From: Parazoarcus communis
Lineage (GTDB): Bacteria > Pseudomonadota > Gammaproteobacteria > Burkholderiales > Rhodocyclaceae
DNA length: 64,000 nt
NCBI RefSeq assembly: GCF_003111645.1
Contig: NZ_CP022187.1
Location: 1,302,001 to 1,366,000, forward strand
Reading direction: 5' to 3'
Shown here: piece after piece, positions 1 through 9,820 of the stretch
How the letters are laid out: every line of letters starts with the position of its first letter
How positions within the stretch are numbered: position 1 is the first letter of the stretch
The notes under the pieces: model-generated
The model's input: the letters and a program-made list of their open reading frames with translations, nothing else
Told to the model about the DNA's origin: nothing
Database searches by the model: none
Made by a program: the position numbers and the translations under genes

Positions 1-68
1 ATTATAATTGATCGCATTTCGATCGCTGCAATGCAATAATCCCACAACCTGCACTGGACCGTTAAATC

Positions 69-1175
69 ATGTCCCTTCTGCAACTCGTCGACATCGATCT
101 GGCATACGCCGGCAACCGTGTTGTCAAAAGTCTGTCGCTCAGCCTCGAAAAAGGCAGCATCGGCTGCCTGCTGGGCCCGTCCGGCTGCGGCAAGACCACG
201 GTGCTCAGGTGCATCGCCGGCTTCGAACCGGTGTCTGCGGGTGAAATCCTGCTCGACGGGGCGGTCGTGAGTCGCAAGGGCTACAACCTCGCCCCCGAGC
301 GCCGGCGCGTTGGCATGGTATTCCAGGACTACGCCCTCTTCCCCCACCTCACGGTCGCCGAGAACATCGCCTTCGGCCTGCGTGACCGCGGACGCGACGA
401 AAAGCGCGACCGGGTGGACGAATTGCTGGCACTGGTCGGGCTCGGCACACAGGGCAACAAGTATCCGCACGAGATGTCGGGCGGTCAGCAACAGCGCGTC
501 GCCCTTGCACGCGCACTCGCACCGGCGCCGAGCCTGCTGCTGCTCGACGAGCCCTTCTCCAACCTCGACGTGGAGCTGCGCGAGCGTCTTTCGCACGAGG
601 TGCGCGACATCATCAAGGCCACCGGGACGACAGCGATTCTCGTGACCCATGACCAGCATGAGGCATTTGCGGTCGCCGATGAGATCGGCATCATGCACGA
701 GGGCCGGATCCAGCAGTGGGACACCCCCTACAATCTTTATCACCGCCCGCAGAATCGCTTTGTCGCCGACTTCATCGGCCAGGGCGTGTTTCTGCCCGGC
801 ATGGTGCTCAACGACGGCCGGGTACAGGTCGAAATCGGCACCCTGCGCAGCGACGTGCCCATCGAATGCACGACCAGTTGCGACAACTGCGAACGCAACT
901 GCAGCCTCGACGTATTGCTGCGCCCCGACGATGTCGTGCATGACGACGCCAGCCCGATGCGCGGCGAGGTGGTGCACAAGGCCTTTCGCGGCGCGGACAT
1001 CCTGTACACCCTGAAGCTCGCCAGCGGGGCGAAAGTGCTCTCGCTGGTACCCAGTCACCACAACCACGCCATCGGGGAGCGCATCGGCATCCGCCTGGAT
1101 GTGGACCACGTCGTGACCTTCAGGGGCAGCGAGGCCGGCGCAGGCACCCTGCAACTCGTTCAGCTCCCGGGATGA
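69..1175 (+). CDS. ABC importer ATPase, FbpC/PotA-like, with a four-cysteine cluster
   Basis: A 368-residue cytoplasmic ATPase that should energise an Fe(III)- or polyamine-type importer. Seen: Walker A GPSGCGKT (residues 36-43), signature MSGGQ near 136, Walker B LLLLDEP near 156-162, switch histidine H194, then a TOBE-like C-terminal third. Residues 267-278 hold four cysteines in a C-x3-C-x2-C-x3-C pattern, not a normal part of this fold. No permease or binding protein gene is in view; partners may lie upstream of the window. The stop overlaps the aat start by 4 bp (ATGA), so the two are probably cotranslated. Family is certain; the iron substrate is inferred from FbpC-like features only. 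Confidence 0.88.
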   Translation: MSLLQLVDIDLAYAGNRVVKSLSLSLEKGSIGCLLGPSGCGKTTVLRCIAGFEPVSAGEILLDGAVVSRKGYNLAPERRRVGMVFQDYALFPHLTVAENIAFGLRDRGRDEKRDRVDELLALVGLGTQGNKYPHEMSGGQQQRVALARALAPAPSLLLLDEPFSNLDVELRERLSHEVRDIIKATGTTAILVTHDQHEAFAVADEIGIMHEGRIQQWDTPYNLYHRPQNRFVADFIGQGVFLPGMVLNDGRVQVEIGTLRSDVPIECTTSCDNCERNCSLDVLLRPDDVVHDDASPMRGEVVHKAFRGADILYTLKLASGAKVLSLVPSHHNHAIGERIGIRLDVDHVVTFRGSEAGAGTLQLVQLPG

Positions 1176-1939
1176 TTCCATGGCTGGCCGGCGCACCGGC
1201 ATTTCCGCCGCTTGACTCCGCGCTCGTCGAACCGAACGGCCTGCTTGCGGCCGGCGGAGCGCTGACGCCCGAGTGGCTGCTGGCTGCGTACCACAGAGGC
1301 ATTTTCCCCTGGTTCAGCCACGGCGAACCCATCCTGTGGTGGAGCCCCGATCCGCGCCTGGTCCTGGCGCCTGCGCACATCAGGATTCGACGCTCACTGC
1401 TCAAGGTGCTGCGCCAGCGGCGGTTCGAGGTCCGGATCGACACCGCGTTCGCTGCCGTGATGGCCGAATGCGCAGCGCCCCGGGAACCTGAGGGCGGAAC
1501 CTGGATCACACCCGACATCCAGGCCGCCTACTGCCGCATGCACGAACTCGGCTATGCCCACAGCGTGGAATGCTGGCGCGATGGCAAACTCGTGGGCGGG
1601 CTCTACGGCATGGCGGTCGGGCGCGCATTTTTCGGCGAGTCGATGTTTTCGCGCGAGACGGACGCCTCGAAAGTGGCCCTCGCACACCTCGCCCGCGTGC
1701 TTGAACAGCGCGATTTCGCCGTGATAGATTGCCAGATGACAACGCCTCACCTGCTTTCCATGGGGGCACGTGAGATTCGTCGCAGCGAGTTCGCGGCAGG
1801 CCTGGAACGATGGTCACGGGAAGGCGAGCCACCGGGACAATGGTCATCCGGGCCGCTGCAAGGAATCGAATGGAACCATAACGCTGCAGGAGGAGCCGCA
1901 GGCGCACATCTATGCAACAGGACTACCCCTACGCCCTGA
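1172..1939 (+). CDS. aat: Leucyl/phenylalanyl-tRNA--protein transferase
   Basis: Cytoplasmic enzyme of the bacterial N-degron pathway: it moves Leu or Phe from aminoacyl-tRNA to N-terminal Arg/Lys of proteins, marking them for ClpS/ClpAP. At 255 residues it is slightly longer than usual for the family. Family blocks are visible: FPWF near residue 45, a WWSPDPR block near 55, and GGLYG followed by [11 protein letters not shown] near 145-155. It starts inside the 3' end of the ABC ATPase gene, and its own last 28 bp overlap bpt, so it sits in a tight operon. The C-terminal tail after about residue 232 looks unconserved. Confidence 0.95.
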   Translation: MIPWLAGAPAFPPLDSALVEPNGLLAAGGALTPEWLLAAYHRGIFPWFSHGEPILWWSPDPRLVLAPAHIRIRRSLLKVLRQRRFEVRIDTAFAAVMAECAAPREPEGGTWITPDIQAAYCRMHELGYAHSVECWRDGKLVGGLYGMAVGRAFFGESMFSRETDASKVALAHLARVLEQRDFAVIDCQMTTPHLLSMGAREIRRSEFAAGLERWSREGEPPGQWSSGPLQGIEWNHNAAGGAAGAHLCNRTTPTP

Positions 1940-2637
1940 TCCAGTTTTATGCGACAGCGCCCTATGCCTGCTCCTATCTGCCCGACCGCGTCGCGCGCTC
2001 GCAGGTGGCCACGCCCGGTCACCTGATCGATCCTCAGGTGTACAGCGACCTCGTTCGCAGGGGTTTTCGTCGCAGCGGGCTGTTCACCTACCGCCCGCAC
2101 TGTGATCACTGCCAGTCCTGCGTGCCGGTGCGAATCGCCGTCAACCGCTTCACCCCAGACCGCAGCCAGCGCCGTGCCTGGTCCCGTCACGCCGGCCTCG
2201 AAACCAATGAGTGCGGGCTTGAGTTTTCCGAAGAGCACTACCGGCTGTATCAGCGCTACCAGGCTTCGCGCCATGCGGGCGGCGGCATGGATCTGGACAA
2301 TCGGGAGCAGTACACGCACTTCCTGCTGCAAAGCCATGTCGATACCCGGATCATCGAATTCCGCGACGAAGGCAAGCTGTGCATGGTGAGCGTCATCGAC
2401 CGCCTGACCGACGGCCTGTCCAGCGTCTACACCTTTTACGATCCGGACGCGGAGCGCTGCGCGTTCGGTACCTACGGCATCCTGTGGCAGATCGAAGTCT
2501 GCCGCCGCCTTCGCCTGCCCTATCTGTATCTCGGCTACTGGATTGCCGAGAGCCGGAAAATGGCCTACAAGGCGCGCTTTCGCCCGATTGAAGCCTATCG
2601 GCGCGGGGAATGGGGCCCGCTTGAGGTCGAGGCATAG
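1912..2637 (+). CDS. bpt: Aspartate/glutamate leucyltransferase (Bpt/Ate)
   Basis: The second N-degron transferase: it adds Leu to N-terminal Asp or Glu, making substrates for ClpS/ClpAP. At 241 residues it has the family length. Seen: an N-terminal ATE block with YACSYLP near residue 20, the FRRSG..TYRPHC..C region with paired cysteines near 55-68, and the C-terminal YLGYWI...MAYKARFRP block near 208-230. It is read in another frame from the last 28 bp of aat, so the two transferases are almost certainly made together. A GGAGGAG stretch lies about 15 bp further upstream than a normal Shine-Dalgarno. Confidence 0.95.
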   Translation: MQQDYPYALIQFYATAPYACSYLPDRVARSQVATPGHLIDPQVYSDLVRRGFRRSGLFTYRPHCDHCQSCVPVRIAVNRFTPDRSQRRAWSRHAGLETNECGLEFSEEHYRLYQRYQASRHAGGGMDLDNREQYTHFLLQSHVDTRIIEFRDEGKLCMVSVIDRLTDGLSSVYTFYDPDAERCAFGTYGILWQIEVCRRLRLPYLYLGYWIAESRKMAYKARFRPIEAYRRGEWGPLEVEA

Positions 2638-2705
2638 GCGCTGCGCTGAAACATTGCGGACAGCCGCATCGCTTCGCACCGGCCGAATCGTTACAATCCG
2701 GCCCC

Positions 2706-3710
2706 ATGCTCTACAACATCGCCCGCCCGCTCCTGTTTTCGCTTGACGCGGAAACCGCCCACGAGTTCACGCTCGCTTCGCTCAACCTCGCCGGCCGCAT
2801 CCTGCCTGCCGGCAAGCCGGCCGCGTCCGACGCCGTCGAAGTGATGGGCCTGAACTTCCCCAACCGCATCGGCCTCGCTGCCGGTCTGGACAAGAATGGC
2901 GAAGCCATCGACGGACTCGCCCTGATGGGCTTCGGCTTCATCGAGATCGGCACCATCACACCGCGCCCGCAGCCGGGCAATCCGCGTCCGCGAATGTTCC
3001 GCCTGCCCGAAGTACGCGGCATCATCAACCGCATGGGTTTCAACAACCACGGCGTCGACGCACTGGTTGCCAACGTCAGCAGGGTCAAGTTCAAGGGCAT
3101 TCTCGGCATCAACATCGGCAAGAACTTCGATACGCCGATGGAGAACGCTGCGGACGACTACCTGATCTGCCTCGACAAGGTCTATCGGCACGCAAGCTAC
3201 GTCACCGTCAATATTTCGTCGCCCAACACCAAGAACCTGCGACAGCTGCAGGGTGAATCGGAACTCGACGACCTGCTCGGCAAGCTCAAAACCGCGCAGA
3301 CCCGCCTGGCCGACACCCACGGCCGCTACGTTCCGCTGACGCTGAAGATTGCCCCCGACCTCGAACCCGAGCAGGTCATCAACATCGCCGACGCACTGCG
3401 CCGCCATCGCATCGACGGCGTGATTGCCACCAACACCACCATCGCGCGCGACAAGGTCCAGGGCGTGCGCTACGGCGAACAGCAGGGCGGTCTGTCGGGT
3501 GCGCCCGTGTTCGAAGCGTCGACCGCTGTCGTGCGCCAGCTGGCCCAGGCGCTAGGCGGCGAGTTGCCGATCATCGCTGCCGGCGGCGTGCTCGACGGCC
3601 GTGGCGCCAAGGCAAAGATCGACGCCGGTGCGAGCCTGGTTCAGCTCTATAGCGGACTGGTCTATCGCGGCCCCGAACTCGTGCGCGAATGCGTGCGAGC
3701 ATGTGCCTGA
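2706..3710 (+). CDS. pyrD: Dihydroorotate dehydrogenase (quinone), class 2
   Basis: Oxidises dihydroorotate to orotate in pyrimidine synthesis, passing electrons through FMN to membrane ubiquinone. At 334 residues it is normal for class 2. The N-terminal amphipathic segment ([16 protein letters not shown]) is the membrane-docking helix of this class. Also seen: [11 protein letters not shown] near residue 60, [12 protein letters not shown] near 90, NISSPNTKN near 170 with the catalytic serine, TNTTIARD near 245 and IAAGGV near 295 for FMN phosphate. It stands alone, 68 bp after bpt and 100 bp before rnfA. Confidence 0.96.
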   Translation: MLYNIARPLLFSLDAETAHEFTLASLNLAGRILPAGKPAASDAVEVMGLNFPNRIGLAAGLDKNGEAIDGLALMGFGFIEIGTITPRPQPGNPRPRMFRLPEVRGIINRMGFNNHGVDALVANVSRVKFKGILGINIGKNFDTPMENAADDYLICLDKVYRHASYVTVNISSPNTKNLRQLQGESELDDLLGKLKTAQTRLADTHGRYVPLTLKIAPDLEPEQVINIADALRRHRIDGVIATNTTIARDKVQGVRYGEQQGGLSGAPVFEASTAVVRQLAQALGGELPIIAAGGVLDGRGAKAKIDAGASLVQLYSGLVYRGPELVRECVRACA

Positions 3711-3810
3711 GGCGCTAACGCACTTAAATGCATAAAGCTATAACGCGTCCGGGCTTGAGTGGCCCGGTGCTCAAGGGGATAATCCAGCGGTTAATCCCGG
3801 CCATCGGATC

Positions 3811-4395
3811 ATGAGCAGTTATATTTTCGTTGTCATCGGCGCAGTTCTGGTCAACAACGTGGTTTTCGTCCGTATTCTCGGCCTGTGCCCGTTCATGGGC
3901 GTCTCCAAGAAACTCGAAACTGCGGTTGGCATGGGTGCGGCCACCACCTTCGTCCTTACACTGGGCGCAGGTTCCAGCTACCTGATCGATCACTACCTTC
4001 TGGTACCGAACGATCTCGCCTACCTGCGCACGCTGTCCTTCATCGTGGTGATTGCCGCAATCGTCCAGCTGACCGAACTCGTCATCCAGAAGACGAGTCC
4101 CCTGCTGCACCAGGTGCTCGGGATCTACCTGCCGCTGATCACCACCAACTGTGCCGTGCTGGGCGTTCCGCTGCTCAACGTCGGTCTGCGTCACAACCTG
4201 CTCGAGTCGCTGCTGTTCGGTTTCGGCTCCTCGATCGGCTTCACCCTGGCCCTGGTGCTGTTTGCAGGCATCCGTGAACGTCTCGACGGCGCCGATGTTC
4301 CGCAGCCGTTCAAGGGCACCGCGATCGCCATGATCACCGCAGGCTTCATGAGCCTGGCCTTCATGGGCTTCGCCGGACTGGACCGTTTTCACTGA
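3811..4395 (+). CDS. rnfA: Rnf complex subunit A (membrane)
   Basis: Integral membrane subunit of Rnf, which couples electron flow between reduced ferredoxin and NAD to Na+ or H+ movement. A 194-residue protein with six hydrophobic segments. The family signatures VNNVVF near residue 14 with [11 protein letters not shown] just after it, and [10 protein letters not shown] near 110, are present; a cysteine in each half is thought to hold a membrane [2Fe-2S] with RnfE. First gene of rnfABCDGE-nth, the same order as E. coli rsx. A 104-bp gap with a small hairpin separates it from rnfB. Confidence 0.96.
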   Translation: MSSYIFVVIGAVLVNNVVFVRILGLCPFMGVSKKLETAVGMGAATTFVLTLGAGSSYLIDHYLLVPNDLAYLRTLSFIVVIAAIVQLTELVIQKTSPLLHQVLGIYLPLITTNCAVLGVPLLNVGLRHNLLESLLFGFGSSIGFTLALVLFAGIRERLDGADVPQPFKGTAIAMITAGFMSLAFMGFAGLDRFH

Positions 4396-4445
4396 TGCGG
4401 GTCGCCACTTCACCCACGACGAAACACATTCCTGATCCGGCGCAA

Positions 4446-4467
4446 GTCCGCGCAGCGCGCAGCGGAC
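4446..4467 (+). other. Small hairpin in the rnfA-rnfB gap
   Basis: GTCCGC (4446-4451) and GCGGAC (4462-4467) form an inverted repeat around a 10-base GC-rich loop. No T tract follows, so it is not a normal intrinsic terminator. It sits in the only sizeable gap of an otherwise overlapping operon and could stabilise the rnfA message or tune subunit ratios. Function is inferred. Confidence 0.35.
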
Positions 4468-4499
4468 TACGCTCGCACCCACTGATCGACTGAAACCGA

Positions 4500-5051
4500 A
4501 TGCTCTCTGCCCTACTCATCATGACCGGGATCGCCCTGGTGCTCGGCGCAGCACTGGGCTATGCCGCCATCCGCTTCAAGGTGGAAGGCGACCCCCTGGT
4601 CGAGAAAATCGATGCCATCCTGCCGCAGACACAGTGCGGCCAGTGCAGCTATCCGGGATGCAAGCCCTATGCCGAAGCCATCGCGAAGGGCGAGGCCGAC
4701 ATCAACCAGTGCCCCCCCGGCGGTGAAGAGGGCATCCGCAAGCTCGCCGACCTGCTCGGGCGCGAGTTCAAGCCGCTCTCCGAAGAGCATGGCGTGGAAA
4801 AGCCCAAATCCGTGGCCCTGATCGACGAACAGACCTGCATCGGCTGCACGCTGTGCATTCAGGCCTGCCCGGTGGACGCCATCGTTGGCGCCGCCAAGCA
4901 GATGCATACGGTCGTCGAGCCCCTGTGCACCGGCTGCGAACTCTGTCTTGCGCCCTGCCCTGTCGACTGCATCACCATGGTGCAGGTGCCCGACACGGTG
5001 CAGACCTGGAAATGGAAGTATCCGGTCATCGAACTCAGGAAATCCGCATGA
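4500..5051 (+). CDS. rnfB: Rnf complex ferredoxin-like subunit B
   Basis: Entry subunit for ferredoxin electrons. A 183-residue protein: N-terminal membrane anchor (residues 2-24), then an Fe-S domain with C46, C49, C54 and C71, then two [4Fe-4S] ferredoxin motifs with C113-116-119-123 and C143-146-149-153. The cysteine pattern is complete. It overlaps rnfC by 4 bp (ATGA). This is the short form of RnfB, without the multi-cluster extension seen in some clostridial homologues. Confidence 0.96.
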   Translation: MLSALLIMTGIALVLGAALGYAAIRFKVEGDPLVEKIDAILPQTQCGQCSYPGCKPYAEAIAKGEADINQCPPGGEEGIRKLADLLGREFKPLSEEHGVEKPKSVALIDEQTCIGCTLCIQACPVDAIVGAAKQMHTVVEPLCTGCELCLAPCPVDCITMVQVPDTVQTWKWKYPVIELRKSA

Positions 5052-6754
5052 TCGCGCGCCTCTTCAATTTCCGCGGCGGGGTCAAGCCCGACGCGCACAA
5101 GAACGAATCGGCAAACGCCTCCATCCAGGCGGCGCCGATGCCGGCCCACCTGATCGTTCCGCTGCGTCAGAGCACGCGTGCAACCGCGCGCTGCATCGTC
5201 AGTCCGGGCCAGCACGTGCTCAAGGGTGAGCGGATCGGCGAAGCCGAAGGCACGCTCGGCACCGCAGTGCACGCGCCGACCTCAGGTACCGTCGTGGAGT
5301 TCGGGCTGTATCCGCTGGCCCACCCGTCGGGTCTGAACACGCGCTGCGTGGTGATCGAGCCCGACGGCGAGGATCGCTGGGCAGACCATCAGCCCTTCGA
5401 CTACCACGGAGCAACACGGGAACAGACGCTTGCACAGCTGCGCGACTGCGGCATCGTCGGGCTCGGTGGTGCCACCTTTCCCAGCCACGTCAAGCTCGGC
5501 CGTGGCAGCGGCATCGACACCCTGATCCTCAACGGCGCAGAGTGCGAACCCTGGATTACCTGCGACGACAGGCTGATGCGCGAGCGCGCTGCCGACATCC
5601 TCGCCGGCGCCACCATCCTGCGCGAACTCATCGGCGCACGCCGTCTCGTGATCGGAATCGAGGACAACAAGCCCGAAGCCATCGCCGCAATGCAGGCTGC
5701 GGCAGGCAGCGTCGAAGGCGACGTGGCGGTGATCGCGATTCCTTCGCTCTACCCGGCAGGCGGCGAAAAGCAGCTGATCCGTGTCCTCACCGGCGTCGAG
5801 ATTCCCTACGGCAAGCTCGGCGCAGAGTTCGGCGTCCAGTGCTTCAACGTCGGTACCGCACATGCGGTATACCGGGCACTTGCTCACGGCGAACCGCTGG
5901 TGTCCCGTGTGCTCACCCTCACTGGCAATGTCGCCCGTCCCGGCAACTACGAGGTGCTGATCGGCACACCGATTTCGCACCTGCTCACGCTGTGCGAACC
6001 CAAACCCGATACCGACCGCACCCTGATGGGTGGCCCGATGATGGGTTTCGCACTGCCGCGCCTCGACGTGCCGGTGGTCAAGGGCACGAACTGCATCATT
6101 TCGGCCTCGCCTGCGCTGTTTCCGCCACCGCCGCCCGAGCAGCCCTGCATCCGCTGCGGCGAGTGCGCGCGGGCCTGCCCGGCCGAACTGCAGCCCTTCG
6201 AACTCTACTGGTTCAGCCGCGCCCACAACTTCGGCAAGGCCCAGGAATACAACCTGTTCGACTGCATCGAATGCGGCTGCTGCAGCTACGTGTGCCCGTC
6301 CCACATTCCGCTGGTCGATTACTACCGCTTTGCCAAGAGCGAAATCTGGGCTCGCGAGCGTGAAAAATCCGCGGCAGACCAGGCTCGCGACCGATTCGAG
6401 TTCCGCAATTTCCGGCAGGAACGCGAAAAGGAAGAGAAAGCCGCCAAGCTCGCGGCCAAGGCTGCGGAAACCCGTGCAAAGCTGGCGGACAAGGATGCGA
6501 CCGCTCCCGCTCCCGCAGCCGCAGCCGCGTCAAGTGGCGAGGAAGACCCCAAGAAGGCCCTGATCGCCGCCGCGCTGGCACGTGCCAAGGCGCAGAAGGA
6601 GGCCGTGCAGGCGCGCAACACCGAAGCGCTGAGCCCGGACACCGAAAAAGAAATCGCCGAAATCGATGCGCGCCGGATCAAGGCTGCACTGGTCGATCCT
6701 GCTGCGCCTGCCGGTGAGCCCCCATCCGAACGCTCACCCGAATCCACCTCCTGA
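5048..6754 (+). CDS. rnfC: Rnf complex subunit C (NADH/FMN and Fe-S)
   Basis: Peripheral subunit related to NuoF, taken to carry the NAD(H) and FMN site plus two [4Fe-4S] clusters. A 568-residue product from the ATG at 5048, which overlaps the rnfB stop; the frame is open further upstream but that part is shadow. Seen: a glycine-rich [13 protein letters not shown] block near residue 140 and GGEKQLI near 238, then [12 protein letters not shown] near 367 and [12 protein letters not shown] near 406. The last ~130 residues are a Lys/Ala/Glu-rich, probably coiled tail, variable in this family. Confidence 0.95.
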   Translation: MIARLFNFRGGVKPDAHKNESANASIQAAPMPAHLIVPLRQSTRATARCIVSPGQHVLKGERIGEAEGTLGTAVHAPTSGTVVEFGLYPLAHPSGLNTRCVVIEPDGEDRWADHQPFDYHGATREQTLAQLRDCGIVGLGGATFPSHVKLGRGSGIDTLILNGAECEPWITCDDRLMRERAADILAGATILRELIGARRLVIGIEDNKPEAIAAMQAAAGSVEGDVAVIAIPSLYPAGGEKQLIRVLTGVEIPYGKLGAEFGVQCFNVGTAHAVYRALAHGEPLVSRVLTLTGNVARPGNYEVLIGTPISHLLTLCEPKPDTDRTLMGGPMMGFALPRLDVPVVKGTNCIISASPALFPPPPPEQPCIRCGECARACPAELQPFELYWFSRAHNFGKAQEYNLFDCIECGCCSYVCPSHIPLVDYYRFAKSEIWAREREKSAADQARDRFEFRNFRQEREKEEKAAKLAAKAAETRAKLADKDATAPAPAAAAASSGEEDPKKALIAAALARAKAQKEAVQARNTEALSPDTEKEIAEIDARRIKAALVDPAAPAGEPPSERSPESTS

Positions 6755-6758
6755 GCCG

Positions 6759-7763
6759 ATGATCCACTCTCCCTACATCCGCAAACCGGCGAGCGTCCAG
6801 CGCGTCATGCTCAACGTGCTGCTCGCGCTCATACCCGGCATCGCCGCCTACGTGTGGCAGATCGGCGCCGGCATCCTGGTCAATCTGGCCATCGCGTCGG
6901 TCACTGCGGTCGCCGCCGAAGTGCTGATGCTCAGCCTGCGCAAGCGCCCGGTCATGCTGGCCGCAACCGACCTCTCTGCCGTCGTCACCGCATGGCTGGT
7001 GGCGCTCGCGTTTCCGCCCATCGTGCCATGGTGGCTCACCGTGTTTGCCGTGCTCGTTGCCATCGTTGCGGTGAAACACCTTTACGGCGGCCTCGGACAG
7101 AACCCCTTCAACCCGGCAATGGCCGCCTACTGCACGATGATCGTGGCCTACCCGTCACTGATGTCGCAATGGCCGGTTTCCGGTGCGGTGAGCTTCGACA
7201 CCCAGCTTCACCTCATTCTCGGCGGACTGCGCGAGCTTGACGCGGTGACCGGCGCAACGGCGCTCGATACCCTGCGCACAGGCCTGCGCGGCGACACCAA
7301 CGTGGGCGAGCTGCTGCAAACCAGCACCTACGGCCTGCTCGGCGGACGTGGCTGGGAGTGGATTGCCGGTGGCTATCTGCTCGGCGGACTGTTCCTGCTG
7401 CTGACCCGCACCATCACCTGGCACCTGCCCACCGGCTTTCTTGCCGGCCTGGCGGTCACGTCCGGCGTGTTCTGGCTGTTTCACCCCGATCAGTTCGCCT
7501 CGCCCCTGTTCCACCTCGCCACCGGGGGGGCCATGCTGGCCGCGTTCTTCATCGTCACCGACCCGGTATCAGGCGCGACCACGCCGCGCGGCAAGCTCAT
7601 CTTTGCAGCAGGCATCGGACTGATCGCCTATCTGATCCGCGCCTTCGGCGCCTACCCGGAAGGCATCGCCTTTGCCGTGCTGCTGATGAACATCTGCGTT
7701 CCCCTGATCGACATGAAGACCCAGCCCGCGGTCTTCGGCCATCGCGGAGGGCCGAACTCGTGA
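6759..7763 (+). CDS. rnfD: Rnf complex subunit D (membrane, covalent FMN)
   Basis: A 334-residue membrane subunit with a NqrB-like fold and about nine or ten hydrophobic segments. The flavinylation motif DPVSGATTP (near residue 270) contains the threonine that receives FMN from ApbE in this family. The start chosen is the ATG at 6759, 4 bp after the rnfC stop, because it gives the typical N-terminus with SPYIRKPASVQRVM. Its 3' end overlaps rnfG by 4 bp (GTGA). Confidence 0.95.
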   Translation: MIHSPYIRKPASVQRVMLNVLLALIPGIAAYVWQIGAGILVNLAIASVTAVAAEVLMLSLRKRPVMLAATDLSAVVTAWLVALAFPPIVPWWLTVFAVLVAIVAVKHLYGGLGQNPFNPAMAAYCTMIVAYPSLMSQWPVSGAVSFDTQLHLILGGLRELDAVTGATALDTLRTGLRGDTNVGELLQTSTYGLLGGRGWEWIAGGYLLGGLFLLLTRTITWHLPTGFLAGLAVTSGVFWLFHPDQFASPLFHLATGGAMLAAFFIVTDPVSGATTPRGKLIFAAGIGLIAYLIRAFGAYPEGIAFAVLLMNICVPLIDMKTQPAVFGHRGGPNS

Positions 7764-8422
7764 GCAACAAGTATTCCGCCATGCGAACGTCGCTGCGAAC
7801 CGCAGCGATCATGATCATCTTCACCGTGGTGTTTACCGCGGTGATGGCTTTCACCTACGACACGACCCGCCCCGCCATTGAGGCCTCGGTTCAGGAAGAG
7901 CAGATGCGCCTCATCAACGAGGTCCTGCCACCCGACAGTTACGATAACGATCTGCTCGCCGATGTGATCACGGTCGCCGGCGCACAGGCGCTCGGGCCCG
8001 ACGATGTCAAACGCGTATGGCGCGCGCGCAAATCGGGCGAGCCCGTGGCCATGATCCTCGAAGCCGCGGCCGGCGATGGCTACGCAGGCCGTATCGCCTT
8101 CATCGTTGCCCTGCGCGGGGATGGAACCGTCATTGGCGTGCGGGTGACAAACCACAAGGAAACGCCGGGACTCGGGGACTACATCGATCCGAAAAAGGAC
8201 CGCAACAAGAAGCAGCCCTGGATCAGCCAATTCGAAGGCGTACGCTGGTCCGAGGTCGATCGCGCAAAGTGGGCTGTTCGCAAGGACGGCGGCACCTTCG
8301 ACTTTCACACGGGCGCAACCATCAGTGCCCGGGCCATGACCGGCGCGATTGCCCGCGCCGTCGCGTTCGGCGTCGAGCGGGCGGATGCACTGTTCTCCGC
8401 CGAGTCGGGCAGCAAGCTGTAA
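7760..8422 (+). CDS. rnfG: Rnf complex subunit G (periplasmic, covalent FMN)
   Basis: A 220-residue protein anchored by one N-terminal membrane helix (about residues 13-33), with the rest in the periplasm. An FMN-binding domain ends in the flavinylation motif FHTGATISAR near residue 188, where a threonine carries FMN. The best start is the GTG at 7760, overlapping the rnfD stop; the ATG at 7781 is a possible alternative seven codons later. Relative of NqrC. Confidence 0.94.
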   Translation: MSNKYSAMRTSLRTAAIMIIFTVVFTAVMAFTYDTTRPAIEASVQEEQMRLINEVLPPDSYDNDLLADVITVAGAQALGPDDVKRVWRARKSGEPVAMILEAAAGDGYAGRIAFIVALRGDGTVIGVRVTNHKETPGLGDYIDPKKDRNKKQPWISQFEGVRWSEVDRAKWAVRKDGGTFDFHTGATISARAMTGAIARAVAFGVERADALFSAESGSKL

Positions 8423-8435
8423 AAGAGGCATTGCC

Positions 8436-9146
8436 ATGAACATGCAGACATTTCGCGAAAGTGCCTTCAACGGCCTGTGGAAACAGAACCCGGGCCTGGC
8501 CCAGTTGCTCGGCCTCTGCCCGATTCTTGCCATCAGCACGAATATGGTCAATGCGGTCAGCCTCGGACTGGCCACCATCCTGGTGATGGCGCTGGCCAAC
8601 CTCGCAGTGGCGAGCCTGCGCAACTTCATCCCCTACGAGATCCGCATTCCCGTGTTCATCCTGATCATCGCCGCGCTCGTCACGGTGGTGGACCTGGCCT
8701 TCAACGCCTGGCTGCACAGTCTTTATCTCGTGCTCGGCATCTTCATTCCGCTGATCGTCACCAACTGCATCGTGCTGGCCCGGGTGGAGGCTTTTGCAGC
8801 CAAGAACGACGCCCTGTCCTCAACCATCGACGGGCTGCTGATGGGGCTCGGCCTGCTGTGGGTGCTCGCCGTTCTCGGCGGGATCCGCGAGCTGATCGGC
8901 ACCGGCACGCTGTTTTCGGGCATTGAGATGATCTTCCCCGATGCGTCTGCACTGGTGATTTTCGGCGACGACTACCCCGGCTTCCTGATCACCATCCTGC
9001 CGCCGGGCGCATTCTTCGCGCTTGGCTGCCTGATTGCACTCTACAACGCGATCAACACCCGGCTTGCCGCACGTGCCCGCATGCGGCCCGCTGCATCCGC
9101 CGAAGCTGAGAGCGCAACCCCTGAAGCAAGGCCCGCGGCCGGTTGA
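8436..9146 (+). CDS. rnfE: Rnf complex subunit E (membrane)
   Basis: A 236-residue membrane subunit homologous to RnfA in inverted topology. Seen: LAQLLGLCPILAISTN near residue 20, six hydrophobic segments and LIVTNCIVLARVEAFA near 107. The start at 8436 follows an AGAGGC Shine-Dalgarno-like stretch. The final ~25 residues are Ala/Glu-rich and look like a disordered tail. The stop region overlaps the start region of nth, so the operon continues into a DNA repair gene as in E. coli rsx-nth. Confidence 0.95.
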   Translation: MNMQTFRESAFNGLWKQNPGLAQLLGLCPILAISTNMVNAVSLGLATILVMALANLAVASLRNFIPYEIRIPVFILIIAALVTVVDLAFNAWLHSLYLVLGIFIPLIVTNCIVLARVEAFAAKNDALSSTIDGLLMGLGLLWVLAVLGGIRELIGTGTLFSGIEMIFPDASALVIFGDDYPGFLITILPPGAFFALGCLIALYNAINTRLAARARMRPAASAEAESATPEARPAAG

Positions 9147-9148
9147 AC

Positions 9149-9790
9149 ATGGCGAAGATGAAGCGCGAGGCCATCGAAGCCTTCTTCCATCGCCTCTCGG
9201 CCGCCAATCCGGACCCGAAAACCGAGCTCGAATACGCGACGCCCTTTCAGCTGCTGGTCGCCGTCGTGCTCTCGGCGCAGGCGACGGACAAGAGCGTAAA
9301 CCTCGCGACCCGCCGCCTGTTTGCGGCAGCGCCGACACCCGAAGCGATGATCACGCTCGGCGAAGAAGAGGTTGCCGAACACATCAAGACCATCGGCCTG
9401 TTCCGCAACAAGGCTAAGAATACGGTTGCACTGTCGCGTCTGCTGCTCGAGCGCCATGGCGGCGAAGTGCCGCAGAGCCGCGAGGCGCTGGAAGCTCTGC
9501 CGGGTGTGGGACGCAAGACCGCCAACGTGGTCCTCAACACCGTTTTCCGCCAGCCTGTAATGGCAGTGGACACCCATATCTTCCGTGTCTCCAACCGCAC
9601 CGGCCTCGCACCGGGCAAGGACGTCCTGGAAGTCGAGCATGCGCTGATGAAACGCATCCCTAAAGAATATCTGCTCGATGCACACCACTGGCTGATCCTT
9701 CACGGACGCTATACCTGCACCGCGCGCAAGCCCGCCTGCGAAGCCTGCATCGTGCGGGATCTGTGCGGATTCCGCGACAAGACGGCCTGA
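9149..9790 (+). CDS. nth: Endonuclease III (DNA glycosylase/AP lyase)
   Basis: Base-excision repair enzyme that removes oxidised pyrimidines and cleaves the AP site. From the ATG at 9149 it has 213 residues; an upstream TTG at 9143 overlapping the rnfE stop is possible. Seen: the helix-hairpin-helix LPGVGRKTAN near 112-121 with the catalytic lysine, the VDTHIFRVSNR block with the catalytic aspartate near 138, and a C-terminal [4Fe-4S] motif C-x6-C-x2-C-x5-C (CTARKPACEACIVRDLC). Complete and typical. Confidence 0.96.
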   Translation: MAKMKREAIEAFFHRLSAANPDPKTELEYATPFQLLVAVVLSAQATDKSVNLATRRLFAAAPTPEAMITLGEEEVAEHIKTIGLFRNKAKNTVALSRLLLERHGGEVPQSREALEALPGVGRKTANVVLNTVFRQPVMAVDTHIFRVSNRTGLAPGKDVLEVEHALMKRIPKEYLLDAHHWLILHGRYTCTARKPACEACIVRDLCGFRDKTA

Positions 9791-9820
9791 TGCGGCCGCG
9801 CCCCAACTCAGAGAGTCCCC

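Noticed and set aside
237-241. Fur-box upstream of the ABC ATPase
   Set aside because: The first 68 bp have AT-rich stretches but no convincing 19-bp Fur dyad.
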